Of a DNA stretch of 64,000 nucleotides, positions 11,530 through 21,906 are shown piece after piece. Made by a program: the position numbers and the translations under genes. This DNA is from Marasmius tenuissimus. Lineage: Eukaryota; Basidiomycota; Agaricomycetes; Agaricales; Marasmiaceae. The stretch's first letter is position 1. Each line of letters opens with the position of its first letter. The notes below the pieces were generated by a model, which was not told the DNA's origin, did not search any database, and saw nothing but the letters and a program-made list of their open reading frames with translations. Location of the stretch: the NCBI GenBank assembly GCA_029532415.1, contig JAQOTA010000052.1, forward strand, positions 2,728,001-2,792,000, given 5' to 3'.

Positions 11530-11870
11530 GAACTACGAGATCAATACTCTACATCGGCCAAGTGAGCGAATCGCTCTGCCTCTGATTTTGTCGCAGTTTC
11601 TTGTGTTTGGTACGTCGTAGAGGAGACTCGAGAGTGGTCCAAAGAGTTTGACGCTGATAAGATGCAGAGATTGTAGATAGAAAGTACTTCGTTGATGGGT
11701 GAGAGCCTGGAGGTGTAGCAGCAGAGAGAACGAGCCTCCAGAACGGAGCAATGGTAGAGGTCACGAGTAAAGTTAGAGCTGTACGCGGTGATCACGCGAA
11801 GCTTCGAACGCGCTGTAACGTAATGGGAACTTCGACGACTTTGTCTCGTACTCGCCTGTACTGGCACTCC
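11530..11870 (-). pseudogene. Truncated, internally deleted 5' end of RNase H1
   Basis: Read on the minus strand, this matches the RNase H1 gene at 61284 and its 5' flank: NFTRDLYHCSVLEA here against NLTRDLHHCSVLEI there, then ATKSEAERFAHL against ATKSEAEQFARS. About 165 bases holding the ATG, the rest of exon 1, intron 1 and the start of exon 2 are missing. No RNase H catalytic domain follows, so it cannot encode RNase H1. It lies back to back with the STAND gene at 12717, mirroring the intact pair at 60.5-61.3 kb. Confidence 0.8.
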
Positions 11871-12716
11871 CGAGTCTCTACTATTTCTCTTTCACCGGGA
11901 CGATCAAACGTCAATGGGCTCTCAAACATACTCAATACACCTCTGGCCTGTGCTATCATACCCAGGTCCCCTCTTGTTCACAGACCTGCTGATTCCGCTG
12001 TCTCCACCGACATACATAGGAGATAAGCCGTCCATAACCAGAGGAGTTTTCACTTGAACCATCACGAGACGACTAATCTCTGACAAGCCAGCCACCGACA
12101 ATCTCCACTTTCTTGCTGGTCGGGATCTCCGCGATGTCAGCCATCACAGCCGTTGTAATAATTGTAGACGCTTTTTCATTTTTCCTAGTTCCGCGCCTTT
12201 GTTTATACCAAACACCCTGATTTGGAAGGAGTCGGGACATACGTCACTCAAAGGGCCAGCTCTACCTCAGCGGGGAGCAGCTAGAGGCTTCTCTTCCCCA
12301 TAACATCGAGAATAATGGGTGCAGACACCTAGTACCCAAGCGAGTGATATGATTCTCTAAGCTGAACGCTGTTGTTCGAGTCCTTGTACCTTTGGGTACC
12401 GTGTGAGCGTCGGGCCCGCCCTGTCCAAATCGGGGTAGATTGTGTTTGGTGTAAATAAAAATGCGGATTAAGAAAAAATGAAAAAGCATCTACAGTTAAG
12501 TATTACAACGGCTGCAACCAAATATGAACATTAGCAAACCTTTTCCCGGCGCTTTCACCTGCACCACAGCTATCTCACGACGTCGATAGTTTCGTTGCCC
12601 TCTGTCTTGCGACCCATCATCCTCGCGTAGTTCGTTTTCAATCTTCCCGGGCCCTTTCCCAAGTTACGCCTTATAAGCAGCGAAGCGCCTGCTTTGGTGC
12701 AGTCAAGGGTCCGGCA
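11871..12716. promoter_or_regulatory. Upstream region of STAND copy 1
   Basis: From about 12515 to 12716 the sequence matches the region upstream of STAND copy 2 (shared CCACAGCTATCTCACGACG near 12565 and a TTATAAGCAGCGAA block at 12672). It is presumably promoter and 5' leader. The middle part, about 12000-12500, has no counterpart I can recognise in the other arm and no ORF. Confidence 0.5.
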
Positions 12717-15264
12717 ATGATAAGCAGTAGGCGAGTGCAGAACAGGAACGATGGCTTGGGCACCCAGAACAACAACAACGATAAGGGGACCCAGAACAAT
12801 AGCTTCGTGAACTGCTTCAACACAGCAGCTCGAAAGCGTGAGTTATCGACTTTTCGTCAATTTCGAGCTTTAAGGTGACCTCGGATGTGCTTATACAGCA
12901 CACAAAAATCTTTGGGATGCGATTGCAGGAGTCGGAGCTTCCCATAACGCGGAACAGCAGTTTGCACGCGGAGAGTGTCTTGGGGGAACGCGCGAAGAGG
13001 TTCTTCGGTTAATTTATGACTGGATGCGAGCCAAGGGGGAGGAATGCCCTCTATTCTGGCTCACTGGAGCAGCTGGTGTTGGAAAAACGGCCATCGCAAT
13101 GACCGTAGCCAAGGCTTGCGAGAACGAGGGTCTTCTTGCATCTTCATTCTTCTTCTTTCGGTCGGACCCGAAACGTAACGATCCTTCCGCACTCATCCTC
13201 ACCATTGCACACGGCCTCGCCTCCACATCTTCACTCATGCGAACTTGTATCGAAGAGAGGATATCGAAGGATCCCAAGATCTTGGAAGCCACATTGGAAG
13301 TCCAATTTCGCGAACTGGTCATGGTCCCCGCCCTGACCTGGAACAGGCAAAGATATATCTGGGGTGCCCCAGCCGTTCCCAACGTTGTTGTTATTGATGG
13401 GCTGGATGAGTGCAGTGACGAGGAGACCCAATTGCGCATTCTCTCCATCATCCAATCTGCATACCAACAGGACCCTCACTTTCCGCTGCGATTCTTGATT
13501 TGCAGTCGCCCGGAGGCTTGGATCCGGGAAGCTTTTGCCGCTCGCGGTCTCGGTAGGCTTTCGAAAGTTGTCGTCTTAGACGAGAACTTCAAGCCCGACA
13601 GAGACATCAGGCGATACTACCTTCACCATTTCCAGGAGATTGCGAGTAGTCCCAAGTATAACCAGCTCCGGTTCCCAAACCCATGGCCTTCGATGAGGAA
13701 CCTCGAAACCTTGGTTGAGCGTACTTGCGGACAGTTTGTCTACGCATCGACCGTCATCAAGTTTATAAAGCTCGCCTTTTGCCATCCCATCCTCCAACTT
13801 CAAATTATCCTCGACAATGTTCCTCATTGTCGACCTGGAACGTCACCTTATCACCAACTTGACGCACTGTATGATCTTATACTCAGTGCCAATCCAAACT
13901 ACGACGACGTTCTCTCCATCCTCAGAGCCATCCTCAGACTTCCGTCCGATCTGCAACCATCCCCAGCGCACATCGAGCTATTCTTAGGGCTGCCCATGGG
14001 GCAAGTTACTTTGACGTTGCGGGCAATGCACTCGGTACTGGACATTCGCGGCTGGAAAGATATCATTCGTATCTATCACACATCCTTCAGGGACTATCTG
14101 GTTGATCGGACCAGGTCGCGTCATTTCCACATTGACCTAGACACCCAGACGGATTTGGCGCTTACACGACAGTGGCTCCAGAGCCTCGCAACTGATAAAG
14201 TGCGGACTTACAGGTGAAAGGCCATTCGTTCCCTATTGACCTTTGCATGGATACTGATAGTTTATTTCCACGCGTTTCAAGCCCAGAACAACTCTATAGC
14301 CGGAAAAATAAGGTTTTCCATACAGATTGGATCAATCGCTGCACGACCTCCACACCAACACGGGATCTATTGGGTGATCTGTGTAATCTTGACCTCGCAT
14401 CTGTATATCTGATCATTGGGTATGGTATTTGGAGAAGTGCATTCAAGAGCCTGATACCGTGGGTGATGACATATGTAAGTTTGCCCAGCCTTCTTTCTCT
14501 GGTTTAGCTGCTTGTATGCTCATCCTTCTCTATCGCCAGGATGGCCATTGTCAGTATGAGATGGGCGAAGAAAGGGACGGACCTCATCTTGTGGAGGGCC
14601 TCGTGCGCAAATTCACGGTTCACCCCATGTGTTTCCATCTAGAACGGCCCCTGGGTGCGTTTGCACGAGAGGACGCCATATATTGGGTTGTCAGTCGCGC
14701 CACACATTCAGACCTATGGGTTGCTAAACTGTGTGGGTCGCCACCCGTGGATGATGATGGCGTACGCCTTACAGACTGCCGCTGCGATCTCTCTGAAGGG
14801 GATGAGATGCACGATCCAGGGCACTTGGCATACCAGGAAGCCTGTATGCAACGTGTTCAAGCTTTTGTCCGCCTGTTCGAGGAGTTGTCTCAGAGGGGTG
14901 TGGAAGACTCCCATACCAGGTTTGAAATGAGTTCTATCTTTTTGACCATAATGCATTCACCCCTCCTAAAACATTGTCGTCTTGATACGGAGCTATTCAC
15001 GCTCTTCCAAACGGTTTTTGGGCTCGCGGAAGGTTGTTTTTCGGCGTGGTACTGGGCCGGAGGGGCTGGAGAGCAAGGAAGGAAGAACATACTTGAGTGG
15101 ATTGATGTAAGTACCAGTTCTCCGACTCTGATTCCTGCTCAACGTTGTGCTGTATCATACTAATTGATGTTTTCCCTTCTTGATAGACCTTTCCGGAGAG
15201 GTTTGCTGAAGAGGGAAAAGCTTTAAAGACACAAGTCCTTGCTTTGCCTTGGGAGCCGACATAG
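12717..15264 (+). CDS. STAND P-loop NTPase with NACHT domain, copy 1 (NLR-like)
   Basis: NLR-like signalling ATPase of the fungal NACHT family, related to those in heterokaryon incompatibility and non-self recognition; its own role is unknown. Five exons: 12717-12837, 12899-14213, 14282-14474, 14540-15106, 15187-15264, giving about 757 residues. Motifs: Walker A GAAGVGKTAIAMTVAK, sensor-like SSFFFFRSD, Walker B VVVIDGLDEC, LRFLICSRPE, and the post-NACHT YHTSFRDYLVDRTRSRHF typical of Agaricomycete NACHT proteins. The N-terminus before NACHT is short (about 75 residues, Asn/Gln-rich) with no recognised effector domain. No WD40 or ankyrin repeats follow; the C-terminal 280 residues are unrecognised. 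It ends at a TAG shortly after LALPWEPT, but coding-like sequence continues beyond (see 15265-15620). Paralogue: 57953-60539. Confidence 0.87.
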
Positions 15265-15620
15265 AACCAGTATGCCACCTTCCCTCCCCCGTTGTATTCC
15301 GGCGTACGATGAGACCTTCATCCCCGCTTCAAGCCATCTGTAGTCGGCACAATTGTTGGATCTGGCACATATTTGATCCTCCGCTCTCAAAAAGGTCGTA
15401 CAATGTATAGTGGGGTTATTCGTCCAAGGCCGACGAGGGCACCTTGCGGTACTATCGCCTCCGCTCCAAGGAGATCGCAGATAATTATATCTCGAAGTGG
15501 ATGATTCGCATAAGTCAGCCCGATCGCGATGGGAGCCTATGGGTACTCGCAGTCTCCTCGCATCCACCATTCTCCGCCCTCACGGACACGGTCGTCGTCT
15601 TTTATTTCCATAGACCGTAA
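15265..15620 (+). pseudogene. Decayed former C-terminal extension of STAND copy 1
   Basis: After the TAG the same frame continues through PPPLYSGVR, a TGA, then HPRFKPSVVGTIVGSGTYLI and LRSQKGRTMYS. After a one-base shift near 15410 a clean 69-codon frame follows (WGYSSKADEGTLRYYRLRSK .. HPPFSALTDTVVVFYFHRP) to a TAA at 15620. The other arm conserves this segment with different indels. The most economical reading is a lost C-terminal domain now outside the reading frame. An unrecognised extra intron is an alternative. Confidence 0.5.
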
Positions 15621-15731
15621 TCACTTAACTCGTTGGAGACAAACGGACGTTTAACGAGGGTCTTCCATCATAGAGGCGAATTCTTGAAGTAATGCATTTG
15701 AATACATATATACACCTTTGCGAACACTTGT

Positions 15732-17432
15732 TCAGAGTTTTAAACTTGCCCACAACCTCGTACTTGAGCCAACAGTCGGAGGGGTGTTGGATGAGACAAT
15801 ACCATCCCACTGTACATGAATACCAGTCCTCCTCAACTCTTCGACCCCGCGTTTCGTCAACTCGGTACAGTTGAGAAGAACGAGAGATTTGATGCTGACA
15901 CTGTGAATCTGACGCTGGTGTAAGCGCAACAGGAGGATATCGACGAGAATGGACGTGTCCTCGAAGTCGATGTTTTCCAAGACTAATGTGTCGAGTCCCT
16001 GGAAGGGTACCGCACAGCTGGAACAAGTCGCCTCCGTTTCCTCCGGCAGAGCGTACGAAAGAAGAGGTGGGAGCTCGTGAAGACCATGAACGAGCGCGCA
16101 GAGCATATCGTGAGGGTTAAGGTTACGAATGTGGATGGTGTTCAGCATAGGTAAATGACCGAACCGACGTGCGAGATCCAAAGGCCCGAACACATCATCG
16201 AACGTCGTCTCGAGCGTCTGGATATCCTCAAATACGGACGCCAGAGGATCTAAGCAGCGACGGAAAACGTCAAGCTGGTGGAGGAGGTCGCGTTGGCGCT
16301 GAATCAGTCGTATGATGAGAGAGCCTGGGGAATCTGGGGAATGCGAATTGGTGGGAGAAGCGCAGATGAGGGAGAGGTGATTAATCTTTCGGAGTGTCAG
16401 ATACCGGAAAATATGCCCAGATTCTGCGTAGATGTGGGATATTCGAGTGGACATCAACCTGCATTCCTCCGGTGTGGTTCCGTTAACATCAAGACGGCAC
16501 GTGATCTTCAATATGGTTGTCGCAGGAAACAGTAAGCATTCCAGTACGCTGGTACAGCACGGAACGAGAACCGACGTGAGGTGCAACTCGCGGAGATGTG
16601 CCATATGTACCTGGTCGCGTTCTATCTCGCGCCCATCCTTCGCCTTCGGCGGAACGAAGAGGGTGTGGTCGAGTTCTAAGAATTCGAGAGCCGGCATCCT
16701 CCTCAATGCTGCCACGAAGTCGAAGGCATATGCCTGTCGACAGAAGGCCGCCTGCTCAAGAAGTTTGAGACAGGTGAGGTTTTCCAAAAATGGAGCAGAC
16801 CAGTTGAAGCTTGCGCCACAAACTGTGAGCTCTCGGAGGCGTGGAGTCTCACCGCCAAGGAAGCTGTCCGGGACACGAACAGTTCTCTTGCAGTTCAGCA
16901 CGAGCGTTCGAAGAATGGGTGCAGGGGAGGCGATGTGGGTGATTAAGCGTTTGGCTTCGGGTTCTGAAAATGCCTTGAAGTCCAACACCAGCGAGCGAAT
17001 CCGCGCTGTGTACGACATGGCAATTCGGAGCATTTCGAATTGTTGCCAGCCACGGCGAGCCTGAGGGTGATGAAACCTGAGGTTGATATCAAGAGGAACC
17101 GACTTCGACCTGTGGATCATTTCGCGGGCCAGACTGGGAAACCTGAAGTCAGGCTTCCTCCAGAGCATAGGACAGTGCAGAGCGACCTCGCGCCATCTGG
17201 TGCACACCCATGTCACCGCTAACAAGCCAGGTAGCCCATTCGAGGATACAACCGCGTCGTCAGAAGCATAGAGATTGAAGATGTGGATGAGTGTCTCGTC
17301 GGGGAGTCGCGAAATGGGGCGGGTGGAGTTGTATCGACGGTTGTCTAGTTTGACTTGATAAATCATATCCACATAGACTTGTTTGGGATTTTTGAGCATT
17401 GTAAAACAAGGATGTTCTAGAGAGCCCAACAT
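15732..17432 (-). CDS. F-box/LRR-like protein (intact partner of the inverted duplication)
   Basis: Probable SCF substrate receptor of about 566 residues. I start at the ATG at 17432 (MLGSLEHPCF); the frame opens further upstream without another ATG, so an upstream exon is possible. F-box core ISRLPDETLIHIFNLYASDD, then VCTRWREVALHCPMLW, then leucine-rich segments to the end. Its last third (from MLNTIHIRNLNPHDM) is duplicated as a broken fragment at 57030-57513. It is convergent with the STAND gene. Confidence 0.85.
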   Translation of the reverse strand: MLGSLEHPCFTMLKNPKQVYVDMIYQVKLDNRRYNSTRPISRLPDETLIHIFNLYASDDAVVSSNGLPGLLAVTWVCTRWREVALHCPMLWRKPDFRFPSLAREMIHRSKSVPLDINLRFHHPQARRGWQQFEMLRIAMSYTARIRSLVLDFKAFSEPEAKRLITHIASPAPILRTLVLNCKRTVRVPDSFLGGETPRLRELTVCGASFNWSAPFLENLTCLKLLEQAAFCRQAYAFDFVAALRRMPALEFLELDHTLFVPPKAKDGREIERDQVHMAHLRELHLTSVLVPCCTSVLECLLFPATTILKITCRLDVNGTTPEECRLMSTRISHIYAESGHIFRYLTLRKINHLSLICASPTNSHSPDSPGSLIIRLIQRQRDLLHQLDVFRRCLDPLASVFEDIQTLETTFDDVFGPLDLARRFGHLPMLNTIHIRNLNPHDMLCALVHGLHELPPLLSYALPEETEATCSSCAVPFQGLDTLVLENIDFEDTSILVDILLLRLHQRQIHSVSIKSLVLLNCTELTKRGVEELRRTGIHVQWDGIVSSNTPPTVGSSTRLWASLKL

Positions 17433-18036
17433 TAACAAGGTCTTTGAGACGGAAGGCACGTCCAACACACCTGACTTTCAATGTACTATCCAAACATTGG
17501 CCTTTTCCTCGTACAAGCACTAGCCTAGTTTCTCTCTGCTCAGAGCTTTACACCCAGTCCTCGTCTGTTGAGGCGTGCCACAGATAATTCCAGAGTTCGA
17601 AGTCCTGAGAAAAAAAGTCGGCGAATGGGACAAGTAGCGGCCGTGAATCGTAAGAGCTCACTTCGAAGGAGGGCGTGGGCATTCGAGTTCACCCATTTTA
17701 CTGTTTTCGGGCGTCCTTGTACCCTTTGGAGATGATGGGAGCGTCAGCGAGCCTCGAGGGCGAGAACAACGCTGCAACGCGTCATCCGGGAAAACGCTTC
17801 AGCCGGGCCGATTACGCCGGCTATCAACTGGACCCACGGGGGTCAACAACAGCGACTTGCCAAATTTGGAGCAGTCTTGTTCACAAATCGAAGAGGTAAT
17901 TGGTGGATAAAGAAGCTTTAATAGAGCTTTGAATAATTATACTAGTAATACATATCCTTGTTATTCGTTACGACTCGAGGAGAGAAAATGTCAGATAATC
18001 CCACCAGTAATGCAAGTCAGTTATGTTACAAACATT
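17433..18036. other. Intergenic stretch, no gene seen
   Basis: No supported ORF. It should contain the promoter of the F-box gene on its left and the 3' end of the gene on its right. Confidence 0.35.
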
Positions 18037-19050
18037 TTAAGGGTCAGCAAAAGGATTTGGAATACGATCCTCCTCGTTCTTCGTAAAGCCATGCTGGGAA
18101 GGGCGAGCGCGACGGGGGGATATCAATCCTCCATCGGATGGACGACGTGGGCTGTCACTCCCACTCGTGAGCATGCTTGGACCTGGCATTGTGTGTACAC
18201 CCGGGGGTGAACCTCGAGCCACCATCTGAGCAGGGTTGAAGTGAATGGAAGATGGGGCAAAGGAAACCGCTCGGTTTACATTCCGCTTCACGTTTTCGGT
18301 CTGCATGTGGGTAACACTGAGTGGTTTGTTCTGTGCTTCTCTATATCTTCGTCTTTTTCGCCACAGGAGACCAATGATAAGAGCAAAAAGAACCCCAACG
18401 CCGGCGAAGCCCCCACCCATAATTGCGTTGAGATTTACGGTTCCGGTTCCGGTAGCAGCAACGGGGACAACCGTGGCCACAGTGTAAATGGAGGTTATCG
18501 TTGCAGCGGATATAGGAAGAGTTGGATTCGAGAGATCTGGATGCAAGGTGATTACGACAGCCGTGGTTTGGTACTGAGAGGTCGCGGAGGGGACATCACC
18601 ACCTAGAATTCGCCCTTCCCATGAGTCGAGAGGAAAATCGAGTCCGTCATCGCTCTCTGAAGAATTCACAAATGTCGGCATAGCTGTAGCTCTTCGAGTG
18701 ACGAAGCGGCTACCGCCGCTATTTCCCGACGTGTCGTCTTGCCCCGAGCCTCGATGCTGTACGCCACCAGATTCGTCTGTACGTGCTTCAACTCGTTCGA
18801 CCGCACTCCCGAGGCGACGGCGAAAATCTCGATCGGCTGCAGAGCGACGTGATTCCTTATGCATCAAGTTGACCTCCACTTCTCCGTTCACAGCTTCCTC
18901 ATTTCCCTCCACCGACAGTCCACGAGGATGAGGCGACGATGATACATCCATGGATTCAGTTGGACGCGTTCCCCTATATCGTCGTCTGCGATGCTGAAAG
19001 CGACTCAGTACGATTCTCAGGAGCTTACAAGAGTAGAGAATCACGAACAT
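18037..19050 (-). CDS. Single-pass membrane protein, mid-located helix, unknown function
   Basis: Not assigned to a family. From the first in-frame ATG (19050) about 337 residues are read. A short hydrophobic start (MFVILYSCKLLRIVL) is followed by a basic run. A Ser/Thr/Gly-rich, probably extracellular stretch precedes a clear transmembrane helix (MGGGFAGVGVLFALIIGLLW). After it come a basic stop-transfer run (RKRRRYRE) and a Ser/Pro-rich cytosolic tail ending NPFADP. This layout resembles fungal Mid2/WSC-like surface sensors, but no WSC Cys domain is present. The frame is open upstream of 19050 without an ATG, so an upstream exon with a signal peptide is possible. Confidence 0.6.
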   Translation of the reverse strand: MFVILYSCKLLRIVLSRFQHRRRRYRGTRPTESMDVSSSPHPRGLSVEGNEEAVNGEVEVNLMHKESRRSAADRDFRRRLGSAVERVEARTDESGGVQHRGSGQDDTSGNSGGSRFVTRRATAMPTFVNSSESDDGLDFPLDSWEGRILGGDVPSATSQYQTTAVVITLHPDLSNPTLPISAATITSIYTVATVVPVAATGTGTVNLNAIMGGGFAGVGVLFALIIGLLWRKRRRYREAQNKPLSVTHMQTENVKRNVNRAVSFAPSSIHFNPAQMVARGSPPGVHTMPGPSMLTSGSDSPRRPSDGGLISPRRARPSQHGFTKNEEDRIPNPFADP

Positions 19051-19783
19051 CACCAGAAGAAAGTCCAGACGCTGGACGGTGTTGTCGCAAAAGAGCAAGG
19101 TGTGGTTTCATATAAATGGTACCGCTGGTAGGGGGTTATTTTGAGAGTGAAAAGCAGGAAGCGTGAGTAGACATCTGGTGTATGTCGGCTGTGTGAGTAC
19201 AGCTATGCAGACGACGGGTTTGCGTGAGCTTGATTTCTTGGAGATTCTGATCGTTCATCGTTGATGTGGGTTCATTTTCGTATATTGATCGACCGGAACA
19301 CACGGTCGAGAAGAATTACACCATAGCGCTTGATTATCATGCAGGCCTTGATTTGTGTACCAGGCTACGAGCAACAGATAGAATGGGGTATTTTCGACCT
19401 GCAAGTCCATAGAATCCGACACATCACACCGTCTCGAGGTTCTGTAATCACGTACTGACCTTGGCTCTCCGTTTCACCATTAGAGAGCCTACATCACTCC
19501 GGTGCCTAGGATCTTGATGTAGATAAAAAATCGAGATGTAACTTGATTCACTCCCAACAGCAGCATCAATGATTCCATCAGGACATCCCTCAACTTGACG
19601 ACCATCTAAAGCTTGAACTTTGAAGCTTGGGATACTGCGATCGAGATGCCACCTGAAATAGATCATGCATCTGTATCCGTCCCAGAATATTAAGAGATCT
19701 AGTGCATCTGGAAGCGAAGGGGAGTACGTTGCGGTCCTTAGGGTATCATCGCGGGAGTTCAGAGGAAGGTGCTGCCGTGAGAA
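19051..19783. other. Intergenic stretch
   Basis: A 161-codon minus-strand frame at 19448-19933 lacks an ATG start and a protein-like composition, and I do not accept it. Nothing else was recognised. Confidence 0.35.
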
Positions 19784-20020
19784 ATGTACCCTGGACAGTC
19801 TACGCGGCGCGTAGCGCTCACGACCGGCTTGCTCTTCTCCATCATCTTCCGTACGACTTTCTTCGACGAGCTGTATTACTACTCTCAAGCCAACACAGAA
19901 ACAGGTATTTGTATGGAGCGGGGCCACAGGCACACGAAGGAGGAGGCTGAAGCACGCGAGAGCCGCCAGAAACCTGGAGCCGGGCCGGCGGATTCTTCAT
20001 GGGAAGTCGACAGGAAATAA
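19784..20020 (+). CDS. Small single-pass membrane protein, 78 residues
   Basis: A genuine ATG opens MYPGQSTRRVALTTGLLFSI, giving one hydrophobic helix (VALTTGLLFSIIF) after a basic N-terminus. A charged tail rich in Glu, Arg and Lys (KEEAEARESRQK) follows. The form suits a small mitochondrial inner-membrane protein, but I recognise no family. It ends 10 bases before the ATG of the quinone oxidoreductase on the same strand. Conservation in relatives is not known. Confidence 0.45.
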   Translation: MYPGQSTRRVALTTGLLFSIIFRTTFFDELYYYSQANTETGICMERGHRHTKEEAEARESRQKPGAGPADSSWEVDRK

Positions 20021-20030
20021 TCCCCATTGG

Positions 20031-21526
20031 ATGTTTCTTACTCATCCTCACCATCGGATCCCTCGAGTGCTCAGAGCAGCTACAAGGATCACTTCAGTCT
20101 CTCATCACTTAGCTCCCCGATATCGCTATCTTGCTACCATGACCGACATACCTTCTACAGTCGAGTCTATTGCGATTAAACAGGTCGGATGGTATCATCT
20201 TCGAGGTTTACCGTTCGGTTCTGATCTAGGGATTTGGTGTCTAGACTGGTGGATTTGAGGTCATCGAGAAAGTTACATTACCGTTCAAGGTCCAACCAGA
20301 GCATCTAGTCGTGAAGGTGCATCTCGTTCAGATTACGCGTTCAATCAGACCGCTGAATGGAGTTGTAGGTTGAATACCTAGGTGTCAATTTCATCGACAC
20401 GTATTACCGGTACGTTCTTTATCGTGATATCTACTTATCGATCATAGCTCAATAATATCCAACTCTCACACCAGCCAGGGACTATACCCCTTCAAAGAAT
20501 TCCCAGCCGTGTTGGGGAAGGAAACATCCGGAACTATCATTGCTTTGCCTACTGATCCCGAGGTCCTCAATGATCCTAATTTCAAGAGACAGAACTTCCA
20601 AGTCGGGGGCAAAGTTGCTTGCGTGCGTATTTGCTCCTCTTCCATATGTTGAGCCACCTGGTTCACATTAATCGGTTCCACCGGATTCCAGGACTACCTA
20701 GGTTCCCACCAAACGTTCATATCTGTTCCGTGGATCAAGGCTTATCCTGTCTCCAACGGAGTCTCGACGCTCCAAGCAGCAGCAGGGATGCTACAGTGCT
20801 TGACAGCCGTGACCTTCTTCGAGGAGGCGTACAAGGTCTCCAAAGGCGATATCATCCTTATTCATACCGTTGCTGGCGGTCTTGGGCTTCTGATGGCTCA
20901 GCTTGCAAAACACATTGGTGCTACCGTCATAGGCACGACATCGACGAAGGAGAAAGCTGAGCTCGCGAAGAAATATGGAGCCGACCATGTGATATTGTAC
21001 AAAGATGAGGATACCGTGCAGCGAGTGCTGGAGATCACCAATGGGGAAGGCGTACATGCTGTCTTTGACGGCGTTGGGAAAGACACGTACGTCGTTCGAT
21101 TTACTCGCGATTGTCGCGTACTGATCGAGGAATCCAGGTTTGATTCAAATTTCAAGATGTTGAGACGAAAGGGGACCTTGGTTTCGGTCGGTAATGCGTC
21201 GGGTGCTGTCCCACCCTTCCCACCAATCAAGCTTATTGAGAAAAATCTCAAGTTGCTACGTCCCACGTATGTTTCTCCCCGAGTTTTGGCTGTTACGAGC
21301 TATTGAACTCGTCGGTGCTATTTACAGCATGAACAACTACTGCGTGACCCCTGATGAGGTTCATTACTACGGAAATAAAGTCTTTGAGCTAATTGGAAAT
21401 GGCACCTTGAAGCTCAACATCTTCAAAGAATACCCATTTACTGCGGAAGGTGTACAACAGGCTCAGAAGGACCTCGTTGGAGGCAAGACGACAGGAAAGC
21501 TAGTAGTCAAGGTTCAGGATGCATAG
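20031..21526 (+). CDS. NADPH:quinone oxidoreductase, zeta-crystallin (Zta1) type
   Basis: Medium-chain dehydrogenase/reductase that reduces quinones with NADPH. Six introns split the frame. Visible parts are VEYLGVNFIDTYYRQGLYP (N-terminal fold), HTVAGGLGLLMAQLAKHIGA (nucleotide-binding loop with the AGGLG variant of this subfamily), KYGADHVI, and a C-terminal AQKDLVGGKTTGKLVVKV. The zinc-ligand Cys residues of alcohol dehydrogenases are absent, as expected for zeta-crystallins. The ATG at 20031 gives an Arg/His-rich, acid-poor leader (VLRAATRITSVSHHLAPRYR) before a second in-frame ATG at 20139. The longer form may be mitochondrial and the shorter cytosolic (inference). The stop is at 21526. 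Confidence 0.88.
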
Positions 21527-21906
21527 GACATAAATGATGTATATTTACACGTACAAGCTCTAAAGCACTTCCCTTTTGACGGAACTTGCTGCAATTGTGG
21601 TGATCGCGGTCGGAGAGGCAATGTAAGATTAGGTAATATAGACACCCTGCAAGCCTTGGCTTGACCTTTCACCACCATCCAGCTCACTGCCTCCCTTTTC
21701 AAGGGATCTTTTCTCCCTGAACTTGAAGCAATTGTTCACGGCTACTGAGAGCACAAAGCTCAAGCAGCGAGAATTCTCCGCGGATCGGTTAGATTTACGT
21801 TTTCATCGAGACGCGGTGTCTGTTGGTGGTTGTAGTACGTCCCTGGGTACAGATAATATCGCGAGCCCAAACTCGAACTCAATCTTTTCATTTAATCAGG
21901 TCAACA

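Larger units (their letters stand above)
11530..16200 (+). repeat. Inverted duplication, left arm (RNase H1 5' fragment - STAND - F-box 3' end)
   Basis: The same gene order is found reversed at 57030-61520. Matching parts are the RNase H1 5' region, the spacer next to the STAND gene, the whole STAND gene, the conserved segment after it, and the last third of the F-box gene. This arm has an intact F-box gene but a broken RNase H1. The left spacer (11871-12716) is longer than its counterpart. Confidence 0.88.

Noticed and set aside
12340..12420. Possible tRNA (GTTCGAGTCC-like T-loop)
   Set aside because: The flanking bases do not form a T stem, and no acceptor or anticodon stem could be drawn.
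19448..19933. 161-codon minus-strand ORF
   Set aside because: No ATG start. It overlaps the more protein-like small plus-strand gene at 19784, and its sequence shows no domain.
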